A stretch of DNA of 41,457 nt, from positions 1 through 41,457 of the forward strand of contig NZ_BOON01000067.1 of NCBI RefSeq assembly GCF_016863255.1. The letters run 5' to 3'. The DNA comes from Planosporangium mesophilum (GTDB taxonomy: Bacteria; Actinomycetota; Actinomycetes; Mycobacteriales; Micromonosporaceae). The notes under the pieces were generated by a model, which saw only the letters and a list, made by a program, of their open reading frames with translations, searched no databases and was not told the DNA's origin. Of the stretch, positions 1-7,655 are shown in pieces (the stretch's first letter is position 1; every line of letters starts with the position of its first letter). The position numbers and the translations under genes were made by a program.

Positions 1-148
1 CTGGTACCGCCAGGAGCGCCTGTCCGGTTGTGAATCGGCCATATCGACGCCCCTGCTCGTAGGGCGGTGCATGGATGACGGGCGACCCCGAGCGAACGCG
101 GCGAACGTTACCGCCGTCGCGGGCGGCGCGCACCCGGGGAACGCGACG

Positions 149-172
149 GTTCACTGGATCTGTTCGGGGTAT
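149..172 (+). promoter_or_regulatory. SigB/SigF-like promoter of hldE-like gene
   Basis: GTTC (149-152), 14 nt, GGGTAT (167-172). This fits the actinobacterial stress-sigma consensus GTTT-N14-17-GGGTAT with one mismatch. A transcript starting about 8 nt downstream would leave a leader of roughly 25 nt carrying the ribosome-binding site of the next gene. In bases 1-148 I see no gene I can support; short open frames there could be the tail of an upstream gene. Confidence 0.6.
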
Positions 173-206
173 GCCCGGGTGGGACACCGACGACAGGAGG
201 GCGTCG

Positions 207-1739
207 ATGACGCTGACCGACCTACCCGACCGGTGGCGCGGCGCGACCGTACTCGTCGTGGGGGACGCGCTGCTCGACGGCTGGCTGACCGGGGTGCCGC
301 GCCGTCTCTGCCGGGAGGCGCCGGCGCCGGTACTCGAGGTGCAGCACACCGTGTACTCGGGCGGCGGAGCCGCCAACGCGGCGGTCAACGTGGCCGCGTT
401 GGGCGGGCGGGCCGTGTTGGTGGCCGCGACCGGCGAGGACCCCGACGGCGGCCGGTTACGCCGCCGCCTCGACGCCGCCGGGGTGGAGCACCGGCTGGTA
501 CCGGTACGGGGTAGGCGGACGTTGGCCAAGCGGCGGCTGGTCGCGGACGAGCAGATCATGCTGCGCTTCGACGAGGGCGACAGCGGCCCGCTGCCGGCGA
601 AGGCCGTGACCGCCCTGGTCGAGACGGCCGCCGCCGTCCTGGACGAGGGGGTCGACGCGGTCGTCGTGTGCGACTACGGCGGGGGCGGGGTGGACGATGC
701 CGTCCGTACCCTGCTGGTCCAGCGGCGTGACGACATCCCGCTGCTGGTCGTCGACGCGCACGACCCGAGGCCGTGGGCGGAGGTACGTCCGGACCTGGCC
801 ACGCCGAGCTTCGCGGAGGCGTGCCGGCTGCTGGAGTGCGACTCGGATGCGGTCGGCGCCCACCGGGCGGAGTGGGTCGCCGGCGCCGCCGACAAGCTCC
901 TCGAACTGGCCGGTGCCCCGACCGTGGCGGTGACCCTCGACGCCGACGGGGCGGTGGTGCTGACCGGCCAGTTGGAGCCGATCCGCACGTACGCCCAGCC
1001 GGCGCTCGCCAGCCACACGGCCGGCGCCGGCGACGCCTACGCGGCGGCGTTCACCCTCGCTCTCGCCGCGCGGGTGCCGCTCGCCGACGCCGCCGGGATG
1101 GCGCAGTCAGCCGCGACGGCCGCCACCCGGGGCCGCGCCCCGGGTACCGCGGTCTGCGACGTGCGCGGGCTGCTGGAGACGGCAGGGGAGGCCGAACAGG
1201 CGGCGCTGTCCGTGGCCGACCTGGTCGCCGCGGTGTCGGAGCACCGCAAGCAGGGCCGGCGGATCGTGTTCACCAACGGCTGCTTCGACGTGCTGCACCG
1301 GGGCCACGTCGGCTACCTCAACCAGGCCAGGCGCCTCGGCGACGTGCTGATCGTCGCGGTGAACTCCGACGAGTCGGTGCGCCGACTGAAGGGCCCGGAG
1401 CGCCCGGTCAACCCGGCCTCCGATCGGGTCGCGGTGCTCGCGGCGCTGGCCTGCGTCGACCATGTCGTGGTCTTCGAGGAGGACAACCCCGCCAACCTCA
1501 TCGCGCTGGTCCGGCCCGACCTGTACGTCAAGGGCGGTGACTACCGGCCGGAGATGATCCCGGAGGCGCCGCTGGTGCGCGAGCTGGGCGGTGAGGTGCT
1601 GACGCTGGACTACCTGCCCGACCGGTCGACCACGAAGCTGATCGGCCGCATCCGCTCCGGTGCGGCCCGCCCGGCCGCTCATCCGGCGAAGTCGGGTCAC
1701 CAGTTGGACACGGCGCGCGGCCGGCGTACCCGCCCCTGA
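207..1739 (+). CDS. hldE: Bifunctional heptose-7-phosphate kinase / heptose-1-phosphate adenylyltransferase (HldE/RfaE-like)
   Basis: 510 residues with the two-domain order of HldE. The N-terminal two thirds is a PfkB/ribokinase-type sugar kinase: GGAANAAVN substrate/glycine motif near residue 55 and the GAGD catalytic motif near residue 273. The C-terminal part (about 345-490) is a cytidylyltransferase-like nucleotidyltransferase with TNGCFD and the HRGH (HxGH) motif near residue 360. In the known pathway the enzyme makes ADP-D-glycero-beta-D-manno-heptose precursors; in a Gram-positive these would feed wall, capsule or secondary-metabolite glycans, which I infer. The ATG at 207 is chosen because AGGAGG lies 6-12 nt upstream; the frame is open to 75 without a good ribosome site. 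A rare TTA leucine codon is at 456-458. It is followed by a small gene and a glycosyltransferase on the same strand. Confidence 0.88.
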   Translation: MTLTDLPDRWRGATVLVVGDALLDGWLTGVPRRLCREAPAPVLEVQHTVYSGGGAANAAVNVAALGGRAVLVAATGEDPDGGRLRRRLDAAGVEHRLVPVRGRRTLAKRRLVADEQIMLRFDEGDSGPLPAKAVTALVETAAAVLDEGVDAVVVCDYGGGGVDDAVRTLLVQRRDDIPLLVVDAHDPRPWAEVRPDLATPSFAEACRLLECDSDAVGAHRAEWVAGAADKLLELAGAPTVAVTLDADGAVVLTGQLEPIRTYAQPALASHTAGAGDAYAAAFTLALAARVPLADAAGMAQSAATAATRGRAPGTAVCDVRGLLETAGEAEQAALSVADLVAAVSEHRKQGRRIVFTNGCFDVLHRGHVGYLNQARRLGDVLIVAVNSDESVRRLKGPERPVNPASDRVAVLAALACVDHVVVFEEDNPANLIALVRPDLYVKGGDYRPEMIPEAPLVRELGGEVLTLDYLPDRSTTKLIGRIRSGAARPAAHPAKSGHQLDTARGRRTRP

Positions 1740-1743
1740 CGAG

Positions 1744-1767
1744 GTTGCCCGGCACGACGGTGGGTAG
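1744..1767 (+). promoter_or_regulatory. Possible SigB-like promoter before the 56-residue gene
   Basis: GTTG (1744-1747), 14 nt, GGGTAG (1762-1767) resembles the GTTT-N14-17-GGGTAT stress promoter with two mismatches. It lies about 35 nt before the start at 1803. Confidence 0.35.
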
Positions 1768-1802
1768 GCGCTCCGGTAGATCCAGCTCAGCAAGGGGGAA
1801 CC

Positions 1803-1973
1803 ATGCCCAACGTCCAGCAGCCGGAGATGCGCCGCAGCGAGCATGACCCGCTGGTGACCGGCCACGCGGAGGAGACCGCACAGAGTTCGCTGCCGCAGAG
1901 CAGGGACGACCGGGCGCTGCACAAGGTGCCGGAGGACGAGCGGTCACCGTACGGTCCGCAGCCGACTAAGTGA
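1803..1973 (+). CDS. Small hydrophilic protein, 56 aa, function unknown
   Basis: ATG at 1803 is preceded by AAGGGGGAA, a strong ribosome-binding site. The product is short, highly charged and proline/glutamine-rich (begins MPNVQQPEMRRSEHD, ends SPYGPQPTK) with no hydrophobic segment, so it is probably a soluble, partly disordered protein. Its TGA overlaps the GTG of the following glycosyltransferase (GTGA at 1970-1973), indicating translational coupling. I do not recognise a family with certainty. A possible stress-type promoter lies just upstream. Confidence 0.7.
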   Translation: MPNVQQPEMRRSEHDPLVTGHAEETAQSSLPQSRDDRALHKVPEDERSPYGPQPTK

Positions 1974-2896
1974 GCGGACAGCACGGCACACCGGCCCACG
2001 GCCGGCGCTTACCCCTGCCGTCCGCCGGCTCGCGGGCACTGGACCCCGGCGACCCCGATGCGTTCGCCCGCCGCCGCGACCTGGACGTGCTGATCCCCAC
2101 GCGCAACCGCCCGGTCGAGCTGACCGCCACGCTCGCCGGGCTGGCCGCCCAGGCTGCGCCGTTCGGGATCGCGGTCAGCGACCAGTCGGACGGGGACCCG
2201 TCGTGGCGGCACCCCGCGGCCGCCGGGCTGGTACGGGCGCTGCGCCACGCCGGACACCCCGTACTGCTGGAGCAGCACCTGCCCCGGCGCGGGCTGGCCG
2301 AGCAGCGCGGGTACCTGCTGTCGAGGTCACGGGCCCGCTACGTGCTCTTCCTCGACGACGACATCTGGCTCGAGCCGGGCAGCGTCTCCCGGCTGATGAC
2401 CGCCATCCAGGAACTGGGCTGCGGATTCGTCGGCAACGCGCCGCACGGGCTGTCGTACGACCGCGAGCACCGGCCGCAGCAGGAGTCTTCGTTCGAGGAG
2501 TGGTCCGGCCCGGTGCTGCCGGAGCGGCTGACCGTACGGGGCCCGCAGTGGAACCGCCACACCGTGCACAACGCGGCCAACCTGCTGCACATCACCGACC
2601 GGCTGGGGCTGCGAGCGGGGGAGTGGCGGGCGTACAAGGTCGCGTGGATCGGCGCGTGCGTGCTGTACGACCGGGCGAAGCTGCTGGCCGCCGGCGGGTA
2701 CGACTTCTGGCCCCGGGTACCGGCGGCGCACGCGGGCGAGGACGTGGTGGTCCAGTTGCGCATCCAGGCGGCGTACGGGGGAGCCGGGATCGTGCCCAGC
2801 GGCGCGTACCACCTGGAGTCGCCGACCACCGTCCCCGACCGCGACGTCCAGTGCTTCGACGTGATCGGAGTTACTCCCGCGGTCTTGGACACCTAG
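1970..2896 (+). CDS. Family 2 (GT-A) glycosyltransferase
   Basis: 308 residues. A GT2 Rossmann start is seen at about residue 36 (LDVLIPTRNRP), and the nucleotide-sugar/metal site VLFLDDDIW is near residue 125, a DDD version of the DxD motif. A later AGEDVVVQLR segment (near residue 260) supplies the acidic ED typical of the GT2 catalytic base region. There are no membrane segments, so it is presumably cytosolic or peripheral. The acceptor and donor cannot be told. The GTG start is coupled to the preceding small gene, and hldE lies just before, so transfer of a heptose or related sugar is a reasonable guess only. Codon 14 (2009-2011) is a rare TTA. The stop codon sits inside a long inverted repeat (2878-2931). 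Confidence 0.8.
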   Translation: MSGQHGTPAHGRRLPLPSAGSRALDPGDPDAFARRRDLDVLIPTRNRPVELTATLAGLAAQAAPFGIAVSDQSDGDPSWRHPAAAGLVRALRHAGHPVLLEQHLPRRGLAEQRGYLLSRSRARYVLFLDDDIWLEPGSVSRLMTAIQELGCGFVGNAPHGLSYDREHRPQQESSFEEWSGPVLPERLTVRGPQWNRHTVHNAANLLHITDRLGLRAGEWRAYKVAWIGACVLYDRAKLLAAGGYDFWPRVPAAHAGEDVVVQLRIQAAYGGAGIVPSGAYHLESPTTVPDRDVQCFDVIGVTPAVLDT

Positions 2897-2931
2897 GCGA
2901 CCTACGGCTCGCCCAGGTGTCCAAGATCGCG
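2878..2931. terminator. Long inverted repeat / bidirectional terminator
   Basis: Arms 2878-2900 and 2909-2931 are complementary at 21 of 23 positions around an 8-nt loop. It lies between the converging ends of the glycosyltransferase and the Rv2629-like gene; the left arm includes the last codons and the stop of the glycosyltransferase. There is no long T run, as is usual in high-GC actinobacteria. Its length also allows it to be a dispersed palindromic repeat. Confidence 0.7.
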
Positions 2932-2954
2932 GAGACGTGAGCGGAGGACGCCGC

Positions 2955-4079
2955 TCAACGGTGCCTCGTGGAGGCGTCGGCGTATCGGAGCAACGCGCCC
3001 ACCCCGCCGTCGAGGTCGATCTCATCGGGCGTGACGAGCACCAGGTCCGCGTCGCTCGCGGCGAGCGCGCGCAGCAGGGCCGCGTCGGCGCGTACCTGCT
3101 TCGGCTCCCGCGTACCCATCTGCCTGAGCTGGTCGGAGGTGATGGCGATCTCGTGCGGCGCCTCGCCGACCCACAGCTTCTGGGTGGACGACAGGTCGTT
3201 GATGAGCAGGGCGGTGTCGACCTGTTCGCGCTGCAGCGCGGCGACCATCGCCCCGAGCCCGATTCCGGCGGCCGCGTCGTGCCCCCGCTGGATCTTGAAC
3301 TTCTCCAGTACGTCCTGGACGTGCTGGTCCGCCAGCCGCGCGATGGACTGGAGGGTGAAGTCGTCGAGCCGGTCCGGGTCGGCGCCGGGCGCGCGGGAGC
3401 CGGCTTCGCTCTCGACGTACCGCTTCTGCCACCATTCGGGCAGGTGGTCGATGAGCATGCGCCGGGCCTGTGGGTCACCCGCGATGATGAGGATCTCGGC
3501 GGCCATGGAGGTGGCCAGTTGGCCCACCGCCTCGGCGATCTCCTGGGCGTTGCGCTGCCAGGTCATCTGGGCCGAGCGCTGGAAGTGGTCCTGCGACCAG
3601 CCGCCCGCCTTGGCGCGGTGGAGCGGGTAGTCGTGGTGGCCGGCGATCTGGCCGTGCCGAGGGCTGCCGCCGATGGTCGCGCCCTCCAGGTCGGCGCCGA
3701 TGCGGTTGACGACGATCCGCAGCCAGGCGACCTGCTCGCCGTAGCCGGCGATCATCGGCATGGCGTGCGGCAGCGGCCCCCAGGCCGCGACGTGGTCCCG
3801 CGGCGTGGTGACGATCGGCAGGGTCAGCGCCACCTCGCCGCGCGTGGCGAAGGCGGCCAGCCAGTACCGGCCGGGTACGGGCTGATGGTTGAGGACGGTG
3901 TTCTCCAGGGCATTGAGCGTCGGTTCGTCGGCGCCCTGCTGCGCCAGCTCCTCGCGGGCGGCCCGCCAACGCAGTTCGATGGCCTTGGCGGCGTCCTCGG
4001 TTTCGTGGCTGGCGTCGATCACGACCGACGCCCATGGGCCGGGGCGTGTGGCCAGTGGACGGAGTACGGAAAGGTGCAT
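2955..4079 (-). CDS. Rv2629/baeRF-family protein, putative ribosome hibernation factor
   Basis: 374 residues. The sequence resembles the bacterial archaeo-eukaryotic release-factor-like family typified by mycobacterial Rv2629: an N-terminal domain with HLSVLRP and DASHETEDA, a central region with RWRAAREELA, and a C-terminal eRF1_3-like domain (about 235-370) with LQREQVDTALLI, LWVGEAP and an alternating-strand end. Relatives (Balon, and Rv2629/Msmeg1130-type proteins) bind the ribosomal A site during dormancy or cold shock. That role here is by family only. The start at 4079 is chosen because GGAGGT sits about 6 nt upstream; the frame is open to 4109 without such a site. It is divergent from the HAD gene, sharing a 77-bp region. 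Confidence 0.72.
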   Translation of the reverse strand: MHLSVLRPLATRPGPWASVVIDASHETEDAAKAIELRWRAAREELAQQGADEPTLNALENTVLNHQPVPGRYWLAAFATRGEVALTLPIVTTPRDHVAAWGPLPHAMPMIAGYGEQVAWLRIVVNRIGADLEGATIGGSPRHGQIAGHHDYPLHRAKAGGWSQDHFQRSAQMTWQRNAQEIAEAVGQLATSMAAEILIIAGDPQARRMLIDHLPEWWQKRYVESEAGSRAPGADPDRLDDFTLQSIARLADQHVQDVLEKFKIQRGHDAAAGIGLGAMVAALQREQVDTALLINDLSSTQKLWVGEAPHEIAITSDQLRQMGTREPKQVRADAALLRALAASDADLVLVTPDEIDLDGGVGALLRYADASTRHR

Positions 4080-4122
4080 GGTGTACCTCCTGGTCGAGGT
4101 TCTTCGCACTTACCCTGTGCTG

Positions 4123-4147
4123 GCTTGTTGTCACGTGATTCGGGTAT
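4123..4147 (+). promoter_or_regulatory. Possible SigB-like promoter with a TCACGTGA palindrome in its spacer
   Basis: GCTT (4123-4126), 15 nt, GGGTAT (4142-4147), ending 9 nt before the ATG of the HAD gene, which would make that gene leaderless. The spacer contains the perfect palindrome TCACGTGA (4131-4138), a possible operator. On the opposite strand a GGGTAA (about 4111-4116) could serve the Rv2629-like gene, but its -35 is poor. Confidence 0.45.
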
Positions 4148-4156
4148 CGCCGACGG

Positions 4157-4663
4157 ATGCCGGACACGGTCGGAGACGATGTGTCCGTGAAGCCGATAGC
4201 CGTATTCGATGTGGACGGCGTGGTGGCCGACGTCCGTCACCGCCTGCACCACGTGGCGCGCCGCCCGAAGAACTGGCGGCGGTTCTTCGCGGAGGCGGCC
4301 GGTGACACGCCGTTGGCGCCCGGGGTGGACCTCGCGAAGGAGTACGCCCGCGACCACCGCCTGGTCTGGTTGACCGGGCGGCCGGAGTATCTGCGTCCGG
4401 TCACTGAGCGGTGGCTGGCGCGGCAGGGTCTGCCGGTTGCCGAGCTGCGGATGCGGCCGACCGGAGATCACCGCCCGGCGCGCGAGTACAAGGCGGAGCA
4501 GTTGCGCCGCCTCGCGGAGACCGGTGAGGTCACGGTCGTGGTGGACGACGACCCCGCGGTCGTGTCCCGGCTGGAGCAGGACGGCTGGCCGGTGCGGCTG
4601 GCGGACTGGGTGCCGTACGCCGACTCGCTGCGGGAGGCGCAGGAGCGCGAGGGGCGTACGTGA
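4157..4663 (+). CDS. HAD-superfamily phosphatase (polynucleotide kinase 3'-phosphatase-like)
   Basis: 168 residues with the HAD motifs in order: FDVDGVV (motif I, DxD, near residue 18), LVWLTGRPE (motif II threonine, near 73), a conserved lysine in EYKAEQL (motif III) and VVVDDDP (motif IV). The cap is minimal, as in small nucleotide or polynucleotide 3'-phosphatases such as the phage PseT phosphatase domain. The substrate is not determinable. ATG 4157 has no ribosome-binding site but lies 9 nt after a GGGTAT -10-like hexamer, consistent with a leaderless message. GTG 4181, with GGAG 5 nt upstream, is the alternative start. It ends in a strong terminator shared with the converging DUF3140 gene. 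Confidence 0.78.
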   Translation: MPDTVGDDVSVKPIAVFDVDGVVADVRHRLHHVARRPKNWRRFFAEAAGDTPLAPGVDLAKEYARDHRLVWLTGRPEYLRPVTERWLARQGLPVAELRMRPTGDHRPAREYKAEQLRRLAETGEVTVVVDDDPAVVSRLEQDGWPVRLADWVPYADSLREAQEREGRT

Positions 4664-4669
4664 GGCCGT

Positions 4670-4722
4670 GCGGTCTTTCCGGCTCCGGCGTGCCGCCGGT
4701 CCGCCGGAGCCGGAAAGACCGC
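4670..4722. terminator. Bidirectional factor-independent terminator
   Basis: Perfect 20-bp arms (4670-4689 and 4703-4722) with a 13-nt loop, placed 7 nt after the HAD stop and 11 nt after the end of the converging DUF3140 gene. The arm ends contain CTTTCC/GGAAAG, giving short T or A runs on either strand. Confidence 0.85.
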
Positions 4723-4732
4723 GTACGTGGTG

Positions 4733-5131
4733 TCAGGGTGCGGTGGCGGTCGTGGCCGCGAGGATCACCTCGGCGTCGGGCCCGCGCGGTGAGTCCGGGC
4801 GCAGCGGGTCGTGGCCGAGGGTGAGCAGGGTGTCCCGCCACGGTTCGTTGACCGATTCTTCGGGTGGTGCGTTCACCAGCCGGCCCAGGACAAGCTCCGT
4901 GACGAGCTGCATGGTGGCCACGTCGTCGTCGGTGAGGTCGACGCGCCGCTTCTCCAGGATCCTCAGGACCCGCCCGCCCAGCTCGTGGACGTCGATGCCG
5001 GGCTCCGGCGCGTACGCGGCGGCTCCGTCCGGCGTCGACAGCAGCCAGTCGCGCAGCTCGGGGGACGGCATGTTGACCACTCGGTGGAAAACGTCCCACT
5101 TCTGATCGATCTCCGGGTTGCTACGAGTCAT
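4733..5131 (-). CDS. DUF3140 domain protein
   Basis: 132 residues from ATG 5131 (GGGGTGA 7 nt upstream). The pattern WDVFHRVVNMPSPELRDWL near the N-terminus, followed by GRVLRILEKR..DLTDDD..TMQLV, is the signature of the DUF3140 family, common in actinobacteria and of unknown function. It is soluble and helical. The C-terminal 35 residues beyond the domain are variable and alanine/proline-rich. It is divergent from cheA and preceded by a GTTC-N15-GGGTAA stress-type promoter, so it probably belongs with the flank rather than with the chemotaxis genes. Confidence 0.78.
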   Translation of the reverse strand: MTRSNPEIDQKWDVFHRVVNMPSPELRDWLLSTPDGAAAYAPEPGIDVHELGGRVLRILEKRRVDLTDDDVATMQLVTELVLGRLVNAPPEESVNEPWRDTLLTLGHDPLRPDSPRGPDAEVILAATTATAP

Positions 5132-5159
5132 CTTTCGATCACCCCCTAGGCCGTTCTCA

Positions 5160-5184
5160 TTACCCCGGGCCGTACCAGGTGAAC
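5160..5184 (-). promoter_or_regulatory. SigB-like promoter of the DUF3140 gene
   Basis: Read on the minus strand: GTTC (5184-5181), 15 nt, GGGTAA (5165-5160), which fits GTTT-N14-17-GGGTAT with two mismatches. The predicted transcript starts near 5150, about 20 nt before the ATG. Confidence 0.5.
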
Positions 5185-5276
5185 CGCACCAGACGGGTGC
5201 GGGACGGTTGCGGCGCCCGCCACGCGGCGGCGGGCCCGAGGTGTGCCCAAATGAGCCAAATTCCCAGCGGGTCGTT

Positions 5277-5302
5277 CTCAGCTGGGTCGCGACCCTGCCG
5301 AT
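5277..5302 (+). promoter_or_regulatory. Flagellar-type promoter of cheA-cheW
   Basis: CTCA (5277-5280), 16 nt, GCCGAT (5297-5302). It matches the CTCA(N15-17)GCCGAA motif reported for Actinoplanes missouriensis flagellar genes. Start of transcription is expected near 5312, giving a short leader with the ribosome site AGGGAGG before the TTG start at 5331. Confidence 0.8.
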
Positions 5303-5330
5303 GTGAGGGCTCGTAGAAAGGGAGGCGACC

Positions 5331-7652
5331 TTGGAGGAGCTCGGCGACATCGTCCAGGAATTCCTCGTGGAGAGCCACGAGAACCTGGATCAGTTGGACC
5401 GCGACCTGGTGGCGCTGGAGCAGGAGCCAGGGTCGCGGGAACTGCTGTCAAGCATTTTTCGCACCATTCACACGATCAAGGGTACGAGCGGGTTCCTGGC
5501 CTTCAACCGGCTGGAGCGCGTGACCCACGTGGGCGAGAACCTGCTCGCCCGGCTGCGTGACGGTACGCAGGTGATGACCCCGGAGACGACCAACACGCTG
5601 CTGCGCATGGTCGACGTCGTCCGGACCCTGCTGACGACGATCGAGGAGACCAGCGCCGAGGGCGAGGTGGACGTCGACGGCGTCATCGAGGCCGTCACGG
5701 CCTGCATCGAGGGCGGCAGCCCCGCTGCGCCGGCCGCGAAGGCGGAACCGGCCGCGAAGGCGGAATCGGCCGCGAAGGCGGAACCGGCCGCGAAGGCGGA
5801 GCCCGCCCCGGCGGCGAAGGCGGAGCCGGCCCCGGTGGCCGAGCCCGCCCCGGCCGTCGAGGTCGGGACGGTACCGGCGCCGGTCGCGCCGGCCGCGGCT
5901 GCGGAGGAGGACCACGCCGGCGCCGAGCCGGGCGTCGGCCAGACCCGCCGCAGCATCGCGGAGAGCTCGATCCGGGTCGACGTCGACCTGCTCGACAAGC
6001 TGATGAACCTCGTCGGCGAGCTGGTGCTCACCCGCAACCAGATGCTCCGCGCGGTGACGGCGTCGTCGGACCCGGCCCTCGCCCGGACCGGCCAGCGGCT
6101 CAACCTGATCACCAGTGAGTTGCAGGAGAGCGTCATGAAGACGCGGATGCAGGCGATCGACCATCTGTGGTCGAAGCTGCCCCGGGTCGTGCGTGACCTG
6201 TCGAGCTCGGTGGGTAAGCAGGTCCGGTTGGCGATGGAGGGTCGCGAGACCGAGTTGGACCGTAGCCTGTTGGAGGCGGTCAAGGACCCGTTGACGCACC
6301 TGGTGCGCAACGCCGTCGATCACGGTATCGAGTCTCCGGCCGACCGTCGGGCGGCGGGTAAGCCGGCCGAGGGTGTGTTGACGCTGCGCGCCTACCACGA
6401 GGGTGGGCACGTGATCGTCGAGGTAGCCGACGACGGCAAGGGTATCGACCCGGCCCGGATCGCCGAGGTGGCGATCAAGCGGGGGCTCCTGACCCGGGAC
6501 CAGGTGGCGCACATGGAGCGCCGGGAGATTTTGAACCTGGTGTTCAAGGCCGGGTTCTCGACCGCGGAGAAGGTCACCAACGTCTCCGGCCGTGGGGTCG
6601 GGATGGATGTGGTGAAGACCAACATCGAGCGCATCGGTGGCGCGGTCGACGTGGAGTCGACCCTGGGTGAGGGGACGACCTGGCGGCTGACCATTCCGTT
6701 GACGTTGGCGATCATCCAGGCGTTGACGGTGGAGTGCGGCACCGAGCGGTACGCGATCCCGCAGGTCGCGGTGCACGAACTGGTGTACCTCGACGGGCAG
6801 AACGGCCGGGTCATCGAGCACGCGATGGGTGCGCAGGTGTACCGGCTGCGGGGCAAGTTGCTGCCGCTGGTGCGTCTGGACGAGACCCTGGGGCTGCCGG
6901 ACTCCAGCGGTGACCGCGACGTCTATGTCGCGGTGCTGCAGGCCGAGGGCCGCAAGTTCGGCCTGGTGGTCGACCGGGTCTTGAACACCGAAGAGGTCGT
7001 GGTCAAGGCGTTGTCGTCGCGGTTCAAGGAGATCGGCATGTACGCCGGGGCGACCCTGCTCGGTGACGGTCGGGTCGCGTTGATCCTGGACGTGCCGTCG
7101 CTGGCGCGGCGCGCGCACCTCAACGTGGGCGCGGTCGACCGGGCGCAGGCCGAGATCGACGCCACCAAGGGCGGCAACGACAACGTCGACCGGCTGCTGA
7201 TCGCCGGCGTGGGCGAGCGGCGGGTCGCGATCCCGCTGGACATGGTCACCCGGCTCGAGGAGTTCCCGCTGGAGCGCTTCGAGCGGGTCGGTGCCCGTGA
7301 GGTCGTGCAGTACCGCGACCAGATCCTGCCGGTGCTGCGCCTGGCCCAACTGCTGGGCGTGTACTCCGACACCGAGCAGGCGGCGTCGGTACCGGTGGTC
7401 GTGTACACCGAACGCGGCCGCAGCGTGGCGCTGGCGGTGGACCGCATCGTCGACATCGTCGAAGACGTCGTCGGCGCCCAGCGTGACTTCGGTGACGACG
7501 GGCTCATGGGCTCGGCGGTCATCCAGGCGCGGGTCACCGAACTGCTCGACGTGCGCCGCGCGATCATGGCCGCCGACCCACGGTTCGACGCCGAGGGCGT
7601 CGACACCGACGGCGGGCTCGACCTCGATCCGACGATGATGGTGGGAGCGTAG
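5331..7652 (+). CDS. cheA: Chemotaxis histidine kinase CheA with two CheW-like domains
   Basis: 773 residues from TTG 5331 (GGAGG 6 nt upstream). Domains in order: P1/HPt (about 1-110) with phosphorylatable His47 in FRTIHTIKG; an Ala/Pro/Lys/Glu-rich linker (about 128-200) with AAKAEP repeats where a P2 response-regulator domain would sit; P3 dimerisation (about 205-270); P4 ATPase (about 275-460) with N box NAVDHGIE, DDGKGID and GRGVGMDVV; P5 CheW-like (about 465-605); and a second CheW-like domain (about 620-750) containing DQILPVLRLAQLLG. CheA phosphorylates CheY and CheB in response to receptors; the extra CheW-like domain could add a link in the receptor array (inference). cheW follows after 3 nt. 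Confidence 0.95.
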   Translation: MEELGDIVQEFLVESHENLDQLDRDLVALEQEPGSRELLSSIFRTIHTIKGTSGFLAFNRLERVTHVGENLLARLRDGTQVMTPETTNTLLRMVDVVRTLLTTIEETSAEGEVDVDGVIEAVTACIEGGSPAAPAAKAEPAAKAESAAKAEPAAKAEPAPAAKAEPAPVAEPAPAVEVGTVPAPVAPAAAAEEDHAGAEPGVGQTRRSIAESSIRVDVDLLDKLMNLVGELVLTRNQMLRAVTASSDPALARTGQRLNLITSELQESVMKTRMQAIDHLWSKLPRVVRDLSSSVGKQVRLAMEGRETELDRSLLEAVKDPLTHLVRNAVDHGIESPADRRAAGKPAEGVLTLRAYHEGGHVIVEVADDGKGIDPARIAEVAIKRGLLTRDQVAHMERREILNLVFKAGFSTAEKVTNVSGRGVGMDVVKTNIERIGGAVDVESTLGEGTTWRLTIPLTLAIIQALTVECGTERYAIPQVAVHELVYLDGQNGRVIEHAMGAQVYRLRGKLLPLVRLDETLGLPDSSGDRDVYVAVLQAEGRKFGLVVDRVLNTEEVVVKALSSRFKEIGMYAGATLLGDGRVALILDVPSLARRAHLNVGAVDRAQAEIDATKGGNDNVDRLLIAGVGERRVAIPLDMVTRLEEFPLERFERVGAREVVQYRDQILPVLRLAQLLGVYSDTEQAASVPVVVYTERGRSVALAVDRIVDIVEDVVGAQRDFGDDGLMGSAVIQARVTELLDVRRAIMAADPRFDAEGVDTDGGLDLDPTMMVGA
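5733..5804 (+). repeat. 18-bp tandem repeat in the CheA linker
   Basis: Four consecutive 18-bp units (start of unit GCCGCGAAGGCGGAACCG), nearly identical in DNA, each encoding AAKAEP-type hexapeptides. The near-identity at synonymous positions suggests recent slippage expansion of a flexible linker. Confidence 0.85.
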
Positions 7653-7655
7653 AAG

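Noticed and set aside
2937-4190. A 417-codon plus-strand frame opposite the Rv2629-like gene
   Set aside because: Antisense shadow; the minus-strand product has family signatures and a good ribosome-binding site.
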